Of a DNA stretch of 64,000 nucleotides, positions 57,726 to 64,000 are shown piece after piece. The stretch is from Pyrinomonadaceae bacterium (GTDB lineage: Bacteria > Acidobacteriota > Blastocatellia > Pyrinomonadales > Pyrinomonadaceae). The notes beneath the pieces are model-generated. The model was not told the DNA's origin, did not search any database, and saw only the letters and a program-made list of their open reading frames with translations. Each line of letters starts with the position of its first letter. Within the stretch, counting starts at the first letter, position 1. Location of the stretch: assembly GCA_014534425.1 (NCBI GenBank), contig JACVRN010000005.1:1-64000 (forward strand), written 5' to 3'. A program made the position numbers and the translations under genes.

Positions 57726-59507
57726 ATGAGTAAACGAATTGTCTGGGCCTGGCTTGCTGTGCTTGCCCTGATTGCTTTTCAAAGCGCGAGCGCTTTGGCG
57801 CAGGACAAGGTGCAGGAAGAGTTTCACCAGACCTACCAGCTTGACCCGCAGGGGCGCGTGCAGTTGGAGAATATCAACGGCTCCGTGCGCGTCACGGGCT
57901 GGGATCGCAACGAGGTGAAGGTCGATGCGGTCAAGTGGGCTTACACGCGCGAGCGACTGGACGAAGCGCAGATTATTGTTGAGCCAAGCGCCAGCAATAT
58001 ACGCATCTACACCAAGTACCCTGAGCGTAACCAGACCTTCAACAACGACGCGCAGAGAAGGCTCAATAACCCTGCGACCGTCGAGTACACAATCTTTGTC
58101 CCGCGCGGCGCACGCATTGACGGGATTGAGCTAATCAACGGCAACCTGGGCCTTGAAGGGCTGACCAACGACGTTCACGCCTCAAGCATCAACGGCAACG
58201 TCACGGCGCGCGGGCTTGTGGGCGAAGCAAAGCTTTCGACCATCAACGGCAACCTTGAAGCCACCTTCAACAACCTTGACGCCACGAAGTCAATCGCCCT
58301 GACTTCCGTCAACGGAAACGTGACCATCACTATTCCTTCGGACGCGAGCGCCAATTTGAGGGCCAGCAACGTTCACGGCGGCATCAAAAACGACTTCGGC
58401 CTGCCCGTCCGAAAGGGCGAGTACGAGGGCTATGACCTTGCGGGCCAGTTGGGACAGGGCGCGACTCGCATCAAGCTTGCCAACGTCAACGGCCAGATAA
58501 CCATTCGCCGCGCTGAAGACGGTCGCGCCCTGAGCGCTGCCACGAATCTTCTGACCATCAGAGAGGATGACGGGAAGAACAAGGTTGACAAGGCGGAGAT
58601 GAAAGAGGCCATGAGGGAGGCGCGTGAAGCGCAACTGGAAGTCGAGCGCGCGACACGCGACGCTGCCCGCGCCACGCGCGACGTGCAGAGAGAAGTCGAG
58701 CGCGCCACGCGCGAAGCCGTCAACGCCAACGCCGCCATCGGCGCTGCGGGCGTAAACATCAACACCAACTGGCTGGCCGAGCGCGACACAAAAAGCTTCG
58801 CCGTCACAGGCACGCCGCGCGTGACCGTGGAGACCTTCGACGGAGCGGTCAACGTGCGTGCATGGGATAAGCCGGAGGTCTCGTACACGGCTGTCAAGCG
58901 CGCCCCCGATGCGGAGAACATGCAGGGCATACGCATCTCCGCAGACCAGCGCGGCGACGAAATTGTAATCCGCGCGGAGTTTGACAAGGCTACTGCCGCG
59001 CGGCTCGGCAACGTTCAGGCGGACGCCGCGATTGACCTCTTCGTGCCCAGGCAGTCGAATCTTCGCGTCTCTTCCAAGGACGGTCGTTTGAGCATAGAAG
59101 GCGTGTCGGGCCAGTTGAGCGCGCTGACAGCCGACGGCCCCGTAGACGTGCGCGACTCAAAGGGAAGCCTGAACGTGCAGACCGGCGACGGTCGCATACG
59201 CATCTCCAACTTCAACGGGACGGCGCAGGCTTTGACAGGCGACGGCGGAATCTCTCTCGATGGCCGCTTCACGCGATTGACGGCAACTACTGGCGACGGA
59301 CTTATCTCTCTCGCGCTGCCTGCGGACGCGAACGCGACTATCGAAACGGATGCCGAAGCGGTCATGAACGACGGCGTGGCCGCGAGCGAAGATAATGACG
59401 AGACGAAGCGCGTGCGTCGCTGGCGCGTAGGCAACGGCGGAAATCTTCTGACGCTCAAGACCGGCGACGGTCGCGTCTACCTGCGTCGTTCCGGCGGTTC
59501 TCAATAA
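57726..59507 (+). CDS. Large DUF4097 protein 3 with coiled-coil linker
   Basis: 593 residues from ATG 57726, after AAAGGAATAGAGCT. SKRIVWAWLAVLALIAF is a signal peptide. Two DUF4097 blocks: residues about 30-280 (ENINGSVRVTGWDRNEVKVDA, GNLGLEGLTNDVHASSINGN) and about 350-590 (ETFDGAVNVRAWDKPEVSYTA, SKDGRLSIEGVSGQLSALTADG). They are joined by a charged Ala/Glu/Arg-rich coiled coil (about 285-335, ATRDAARATRDVQREVERATREA). It ends YLRRSGGSQ. The 30-base gap after gene 2 suggests cotranscription. Secreted; function unknown, probably acts with paralogs 1 and 2. Confidence 0.87.
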   Translation: MSKRIVWAWLAVLALIAFQSASALAQDKVQEEFHQTYQLDPQGRVQLENINGSVRVTGWDRNEVKVDAVKWAYTRERLDEAQIIVEPSASNIRIYTKYPERNQTFNNDAQRRLNNPATVEYTIFVPRGARIDGIELINGNLGLEGLTNDVHASSINGNVTARGLVGEAKLSTINGNLEATFNNLDATKSIALTSVNGNVTITIPSDASANLRASNVHGGIKNDFGLPVRKGEYEGYDLAGQLGQGATRIKLANVNGQITIRRAEDGRALSAATNLLTIREDDGKNKVDKAEMKEAMREAREAQLEVERATRDAARATRDVQREVERATREAVNANAAIGAAGVNINTNWLAERDTKSFAVTGTPRVTVETFDGAVNVRAWDKPEVSYTAVKRAPDAENMQGIRISADQRGDEIVIRAEFDKATAARLGNVQADAAIDLFVPRQSNLRVSSKDGRLSIEGVSGQLSALTADGPVDVRDSKGSLNVQTGDGRIRISNFNGTAQALTGDGGISLDGRFTRLTATTGDGLISLALPADANATIETDAEAVMNDGVAASEDNDETKRVRRWRVGNGGNLLTLKTGDGRVYLRRSGGSQ

Positions 59508-59836
59508 AGACGGGTTATTGAGAATTGCCCGGTGGGGCAAGGATGAGCCTGGATGAAGGCGTAAATCAGAGAGGAAGCCATTCGAGCTTTCATCCATCAT
59601 CCTTGCTCCTTTCCCTGTGCCTTAGACGAGAATCCACGTATGATTTAAGGAACAATCGGGCGCACTGTTACGTCTTATAGAGATTCAAGCGCGCCTTGCG
59701 CCGTACTCCCCAGACGGTCGAAGGCGTCGCCCGGCTTCCAGGTTCACCCAGGGTTTCATAAACAAAACTTAGGACAAGAGAGTTGATTCAATTGAGGTTC
59801 AATAGCCCGCATACTGTCCGACTGCCCGGAGATACG
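59508..59836. other. Gap between DUF4097-3 and the CBM9/DUF5916 gene, with one palindrome
   Basis: 329 bases. Contains a palindrome of GGATGA words: GCAAGGATGAGCCTGGATGA (59537-59556) and TTCATCCATCATCCTTGC (59589-59606). The rest shows no gene, tRNA or clear promoter. Confidence 0.6.
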
Positions 59837-61981
59837 ATGATGAAAAAGGCTCTATTGCTACTCGCTTTCATACTCGCCTGTGCGCTCTCTTCCGCTCGGG
59901 CGCAGAACTCTTCGGAGCTTGCGAAGAATACGAACGACAACAAGGCCGGAGCGAAAGCTGCCCGCGCGCTTCCGCCCGAAAAGGCACAGCCCGTCCGCAT
60001 AGGCCGCTTTGACAAAGCGCCCGTCATAGATGGCAAGCTGGACGACGAGGTCTGGAAGCAGGCGGTCGTGCTGGACGACTTTTACCAGACAAGCCCAGGC
60101 GACAACATACAGCCTTCGAAGCCCACGAAGATGATGATTGGCTATGACGCGAAGTTTCTCTACATGGCCTTCTATTGTTACGACGAGCCGGACAAGATTC
60201 GCGCGACCGTTGCCAAGCGCGACAACATCTTCAACGAAGACAACGTGCGTGTCTTCATAGACACCTTCAACGACCAGCGCCGCGCCTACGTCCTCGGCTT
60301 CAATCCTTACGGAGTGCAGCAGGACGGGATTATGACGGAAGGCTTAGGCACGGATTTCAATGTCGATATAGTGATGGAGTCCAAGGGCATCATCACGCCG
60401 GACGGCTGGACTGTGGAGGTTGCGATTCCCTTCAAGTCTCTGCGCTACGAAGCGGGCAAGGGAAAGCTCTGGGGCTTTCACGCCTGGCGCAACATTGACC
60501 GCTTCAACGACGAGATTGATTCATGGATGCCTAACTCGCGCGACAACTCAAGCTTTCTGAATCAGGCTGGACACCTCACGGGGCTGGAAAATATTTCTAC
60601 GGAGCGACAGCTTGAGATAATCCCCAGCCTCACGCTTTCCGAGACGGGCCGTCGCGTTCGCACTATCCCAAAGCCGATAGCCGAAGCGAACTCGCTGCTG
60701 TATGACCCTGGCCGTATGGTCAACGAGCCTATAAAGCTTGACCCCGGCGTGACCGCAAAGTTCGGTCTGACGCCGACTGTAACGCTTGACCTGGCCGTAA
60801 ACCCGGACTTCGCGCAGGTCGAGGCGGATCAAACGGTTGTCACGGCCAACCAGCGTTTCCCAATCTTCTTTCCCGAAAAGCGCCCCTTCTTTCTTGAAGG
60901 CATAGACATCTTTCAGACGATGATTCAGGCCGTTAACACGCGCACCATCGTTGACCCGGACGTGGCCGTGAAACTAACGGGCAAGCGCGGGCGCAACACC
61001 TTCGGCTTGATGCTCGCTTCGGACAACGCGCCCGGCAACTTTTCCGAAGAGGAGCGCAACGACCCTGATCTTCTGCCCGACATAGAGAGGTTTCTGGATA
61101 AGAACGCTTACATAGGCGTGCTGCGCTTGAAGCGCGACGTGGGCAGGGAAAGCAACATAGGCTTTTTGGCTACCACCTACAACTTCATAGAGAAACATAA
61201 CAACCTTGCAGGCTTTGACGGTCGCTTTCGTCTCAGCCCGCAGATGGTCATGAGCTTTCAGCTTTTAGGCACAAATTCGCGCAGCTTCTTCTACGACCCG
61301 GATCGTGACGACAGCTTTTATCGCACGGGCAACGGCCTTGGTTACCGCTTCCGCTTTGAAAAGAACGGCAGGCATTTTAGCTGGAACTACGACGCCTCGG
61401 GCTTCACCAAAGATTATCGCGCGGCCGTGGGCTTCTCGCGCCGTCTCAACACCAATCGCCAGGGACTCTACGCGCAGTACGCGTCAGAGCCGAAGCCCAA
61501 AGCGGGCATTATCTCGTACCGCATTTATAACATCATCGAAGCGAACTTCGACTGGCAGGGGCGCAGCCAGTTCGTAGTGGACGAGGCCGAGATTCTGTTC
61601 AACCTACAGCGCCGCAGCTTTGTGGGCGCAGGCGTGGACATTGGCTACGAGCGGCTGATTGAAGAGGAGTTCGGCCCGCGCCGCAACGCGAATCAGTCGG
61701 GCGCATTCTTCGGTGAAGACTCCGAGCGCTCGGCACATCAACGAAGCATTTACTTCTTCGGAGGAACTGCGCCGAGCAAAAAATATTCAGGCTTCCTGCT
61801 CTTCGTCTACAACTGGAACCAGTTCGATTACGACTTCGGCGGAGGCTCGAAATATCCGCGCGTCAGTCCGGCAGCGCTCGCAGACCCGGACGCGCCGCTT
61901 GACCCGGGCCCCGGCAGCAGCATACGCATCGAATCCAACTTCGAGTACAAGCCAACGGACGTGCTCAACTTCCGTCTCTAA
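59837..61981 (+). CDS. CBM9-like / DUF5916 outer-membrane protein, cut by an in-frame TAA
   Basis: 714 residues before the stop at 61979-61981; start ATG 59837 after CCGGAG. MMKKALLLLAFILACALSSARA is a signal peptide. Residues about 45-250 match the carbohydrate-binding module 9/DOMON-like fold: PVIDGKLDDEVWKQAVVLDDFYQ, PTKMMIGYDAKFLYMAFYCYD and FIDTFNDQRRAYVLGFNPYG. From about 290 on is the DUF5916 barrel (ITVEAD-type LDLAVNPDFAQVEADQTVV, FFPEKRPFFLEGIDIF). The TAA removes the last 107 codons of the barrel, which remain open in the same frame downstream. Probably an outer-membrane glycan-binding or substrate-uptake protein; likely a gene disrupted recently or read through. Confidence 0.85.
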   Translation: MMKKALLLLAFILACALSSARAQNSSELAKNTNDNKAGAKAARALPPEKAQPVRIGRFDKAPVIDGKLDDEVWKQAVVLDDFYQTSPGDNIQPSKPTKMMIGYDAKFLYMAFYCYDEPDKIRATVAKRDNIFNEDNVRVFIDTFNDQRRAYVLGFNPYGVQQDGIMTEGLGTDFNVDIVMESKGIITPDGWTVEVAIPFKSLRYEAGKGKLWGFHAWRNIDRFNDEIDSWMPNSRDNSSFLNQAGHLTGLENISTERQLEIIPSLTLSETGRRVRTIPKPIAEANSLLYDPGRMVNEPIKLDPGVTAKFGLTPTVTLDLAVNPDFAQVEADQTVVTANQRFPIFFPEKRPFFLEGIDIFQTMIQAVNTRTIVDPDVAVKLTGKRGRNTFGLMLASDNAPGNFSEEERNDPDLLPDIERFLDKNAYIGVLRLKRDVGRESNIGFLATTYNFIEKHNNLAGFDGRFRLSPQMVMSFQLLGTNSRSFFYDPDRDDSFYRTGNGLGYRFRFEKNGRHFSWNYDASGFTKDYRAAVGFSRRLNTNRQGLYAQYASEPKPKAGIISYRIYNIIEANFDWQGRSQFVVDEAEILFNLQRRSFVGAGVDIGYERLIEEEFGPRRNANQSGAFFGEDSERSAHQRSIYFFGGTAPSKKYSGFLLFVYNWNQFDYDFGGGSKYPRVSPAALADPDAPLDPGPGSSIRIESNFEYKPTDVLNFRL

Positions 61982-62305
61982 TATAACAAGAGCCGACTGG
62001 TCAGGTACGACACCGACCGCGTAGCCTTCGACTCGAACATCTTCGCCCTGCGCTCTACCTATCAGTTCACGCGCTTTGCGTTTCTGCGAGCGCGCGTGGA
62101 TTACGACACGCTTGCAGCCAACATTCGCGGCCAGTTTCTCTTCGGCTGGACTCCTAATCCGGGGACGGCTCTTTACTTAGGCTACAACGACGACATGAAC
62201 AGGAACGGCTACAACCGCTTCACTGGACAGCTTGAGCCTGGCTTCCGCCGCAATGGCCGCGTCTTCTTCGTCAAGATGTCCTACCTGTTCAGGCGGAGCT
62301 TCTAG
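61982..62305 (+). pseudogene. In-frame continuation of the DUF5916 barrel after TAA
   Basis: 107 codons with no further stop until TAG 62303-62305, in the same frame as the upstream gene. It reads YNKSRLVRYDTDRVAFDSNI through FLFGWTPNPGTALYLGYNDD and ends FVKMSYLFRRSF. The ending in Phe is the expected outer-membrane barrel C terminus, so the full gene would be 59837-62305. No separate ribosome site; the first in-frame start codon (GTG 62096) is internal. Confidence 0.85.
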
Positions 62306-62340
62306 GAGATAAAGCTAGTATGGGCAGGATAGTATAAACT

Positions 62341-62646
62341 TTAAGACTTACCGTTGCGGCGCTCGCGCTCTTCTCTGACAATATAAATCAAGGCGTCCAG
62401 CCTTTTATCAGTATGAGCTTGAGCTTCAGCGAGGCGTTCTAAAGCTTCACCCACTCTTTTTTGCGCCTCTTCCAACTCCTTACGTGATTCGTTAAGATTC
62501 TCAACATTGCTGACTGTAGCTTCGGCTAGGCGGGTTACTATATTTTCCAGCCTGTTCAGTCTCTCGTCGTGCGCCTGAATGTTGGCGGCAAACTGAGCCT
62601 GCTGGTTAATGATAAATTCCATCTTGGATTGAATGTCATCATTCAT
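62341..62646 (-). CDS. Coiled-coil protein of unknown function
   Basis: 101 residues, almost entirely helical with heptad-type Leu/Ile/Ala/Glu patterns (MNDDIQSKMEFIINQQAQFA, LNRLENIVTRLAEA, KELEEAQKRVGEALERLAEAQ). No signal peptide, Cys or catalytic motif. Such short coiled-coil proteins are frequent in cyanobacteria and acidobacteria and have no known function. It is convergent with the DUF5916 barrel, 36 bases from its end. Confidence 0.72.
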   Translation of the reverse strand: MNDDIQSKMEFIINQQAQFAANIQAHDERLNRLENIVTRLAEATVSNVENLNESRKELEEAQKRVGEALERLAEAQAHTDKRLDALIYIVREERERRNGKS

Positions 62647-62706
62647 TCCGTCACCTTGTTTCTCTTCGTCGGCTATAGAAGCATTCTACTCCTTGCAACT
62701 TCATAT

Positions 62707-63129
62707 TCAAATACTCGACGTCTCGCCATCTATGAACTCGTCCGTGCCAATCATCACTTTATCCAGGAGCCAGCCGAGGCGTTCGAGGTCGAAGGGTTTT
62801 TTGATGTAGCCGCTACAGCCTACGTCGCGTGCAGCCTGTTTGATGCCGTCGGCAGGGTAAGCGGTGACGGCCACGACCGGGACGTGACGAAGCTCTGGCA
62901 TCTGCCGTAGGCGGCGTGTTGCGCCGAAGCCGTCGCGTTGCGGCATGTCTAAATCCATCAGTATCACGTCCGGGATGGCATGCTTTGCAATCTGCATGGC
63001 CTCTTCACCACTGGCCGCAGTCATGGTGTAGTAGCCTGTGCCTTGCAGTGAGAGGCTGACCAGCAGGCGCGTGTCTATGGAAGATTCTATGATGAGCACT
63101 GTGGCGCGCAGGTGTTGGGGACTTTCCAT
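62707..63129 (-). CDS. Single-domain response regulator (CheY-like)
   Basis: 140 residues of receiver fold. The phospho-acceptor is D59 (DVILMDLDMPQRDGFG), with conserved T89 (VVAVTA) and K111 in YIKKPF. At the N-terminal acidic site it reads VLIIESSIDTR: only E15 is acidic, and the usual second Asp (D13 of CheY) is Ser, so Mg2+ binding and phosphorylation may be weakened. There is no output domain. The partner kinase is unknown; the orphan histidine kinase at 19141 is 42 kb away. Start ATG 63129 (MESPQHLRATVLII). Confidence 0.9.
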   Translation of the reverse strand: MESPQHLRATVLIIESSIDTRLLVSLSLQGTGYYTMTAASGEEAMQIAKHAIPDVILMDLDMPQRDGFGATRRLRQMPELRHVPVVAVTAYPADGIKQAARDVGCSGYIKKPFDLERLGWLLDKVMIGTDEFIDGETSSI

Positions 63130-63287
63130 CTTTATTCTCTTTGTGCCAGGGGCTTTCGGAAAAATTGCCGGAGCATTGTAGCTTGAACTCGCCGGAAATT
63201 ATAGATTCGCTCGGAAGTTGACAGCATCCCAGGATTCATTAAACTCGTGACACCCAAAAAATTCCGGCAAACTCTTTGAGGCGGCAA

Positions 63288-64000
63288 CATGAAAACAACT
63301 CTTTCCGACGAATCGAAACGAGAGACAGTGGAGCGACTGGCAAAGGCCAACGCGGACTTCGCGCGCAGGTTTCCGGGTGAGTCGGGCCAAAGACAGCCCG
63401 TGCACACAGTCTACGGCGGCGCACATCTTTTCAAGTCCGACACCACGAAGCGCCTGGGCCAGCTTGCCCTGCGCTCACTTGATGAGTATGCGCCGGATGC
63501 GCGAGGATTCGCGCGGGCGCTTGAGCTTCCAGGCGACGAGAGACTGGCCGAGACCATCTACACGCGCGTCCTTGAAAAATTGCGCCGCGAGCCTGTGGAA
63601 GATTTTCGTATTGATTTCGAGGACGGCTACGGCAATCGTCCAGACGATGAAGAGGACGGCGATGCCGTGACTGCGGCCAATGAAGTTGCCAAAGGAATAG
63701 CGGACGCGACTCTTTCGCCCTTCATAGGCATACGCATCAAGCCCTTCACGGAAGAGTTGCGCGAAAGAAGCATGCGTACGCTGGACATCTTCGTCACCAC
63801 GCTCGTTGAAAAGACGAATGGTCAGCTTCCTTCAAACTTCGTCGTCACACATCCGAAGGTCACCATGCCGGAACAGGTCGCGGCGCTCGCAGACCTTTTC
63901 GACCTGCTGGAGAAGGCGCTCGGTCTGGAAGCGGGCGCACTCAGCATGGAGTTGATGATTGAGACCACGCAGGCCATCATCAACGAGCGCGGCCAGTCAA
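63288..64000 (+). CDS. HpcH/HpaI aldolase-like protein (N-terminal part; runs off the window)
   Basis: 237 complete codons, open at the right edge. MKTTLSDESKRETVERLAKA starts after GAGGCGGCAAC. The body has PVHTVYGGAHLFKSDTTKRLGQLALRSLD, FRIDFEDGYGNRPDDEEDGDA and SPFIGIRIKPFTEELRERSM; the acidic FEDGYG metal-site motif is typical of the CitE/HpcH/HpaI aldolase-citrate-lyase superfamily. Close relatives are annotated as phosphoenolpyruvate-kinase-like or DUF6986 proteins. The reaction is not known; the active-site Arg/Glu of the C-terminal half lie beyond the window. Confidence 0.8.

Noticed and set aside
62096-62305. A separate 69-codon gene starting GTG 62096
   Set aside because: It is in frame with the interrupted DUF5916 barrel and continues its sequence; no ribosome site.

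Overview
The window is GC-rich, gene-dense bacterial chromosome from a Gram-negative (diderm) organism: it has lpxC, KpsF-type sugar-phosphate isomerase, signal-peptide outer-membrane proteins ending in F, and a type IV-style pilin. The gene families (zinc-ribbon/PEGA Ser/Thr kinase, DUF4097 repeat proteins, CBM9/DUF5916 barrel, many zinc-ribbon proteins, word-like intergenic palindromes, ATA isoleucine codons) suggest an Acidobacteriota-like genome, probably Blastocatellia-like; this is inference, as no rRNA or marker tree is available. I saw no phage, transposase, CRISPR array or integrase; it reads as core chromosome.

Layout. 1-5.0 kb: zinc-ribbon Ser/Thr kinase (3' part cut by the window edge), hemerythrin, tRNA-Arg(CCG), cupin, and a DUF47-PiT phosphate uptake pair. 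5.2-13.2 kb: KpsF isomerase, an epimerase with a histone-like tail, an FAD oxidoreductase, an MHS-type transporter, a secreted protein and lpxC. 13.5-21.6 kb: polA with a degenerate proofreading site, two overlapping secreted-protein genes, an orphan histidine kinase and a GNAT acetyltransferase. 21.7-30.3 kb, nearly all minus strand: hemL, a Kbp-like BON-LysM protein, AttH/CrtC-like protein, RqcH/NFACT, zinc-ribbon RDD protein, DUF2203, a NYN nuclease-like protein and a secreted protein. 30.4-38.9 kb, plus strand: zinc-ribbon unknown, rlmB, zinc-ribbon membrane protein, cysK, fused aroD-aroE, ThiF/MoeB-like E1 and a secreted beta-propeller protein. 39.1-40.8 kb: a strong sigma-54 promoter ahead of three secreted unknown proteins. 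40.9-43.8 kb, minus strand: tRNA-Val(CAC), a 74-residue protein, a cytoplasmic gingipain-type (C25-like) peptidase and a pilin. 44.0-49.1 kb: MoxR, DUF58 and a membrane-fused spermidine synthase. 49.2-53.9 kb, minus strand: late heme genes hemE, hemH, an epimerase and hemY. 54.0-59.5 kb: an ECF sigma/anti-sigma pair and three DUF4097 proteins, with the same promoter motif occurring twice. 59.8-64.0 kb: a CBM9/DUF5916 outer-membrane protein interrupted by an in-frame TAA, a coiled-coil protein, a receiver protein, and the start of an HpcH/HpaI-like gene.

The most coherent regulated unit is the ECF block: two promoter copies of identical spacing precede the sigma factor and the second DUF4097 gene, so the sigma factor probably drives its own operon and a set of secreted beta-repeat proteins. 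The most unusual enzyme is the cytoplasmic C25-like peptidase with four RGA motifs in its C-terminal half and a 74-residue neighbour placed immediately behind its terminator. A second genome-scale theme is a set of intergenic palindromes from several unrelated sequence families, each built from short repeated words.
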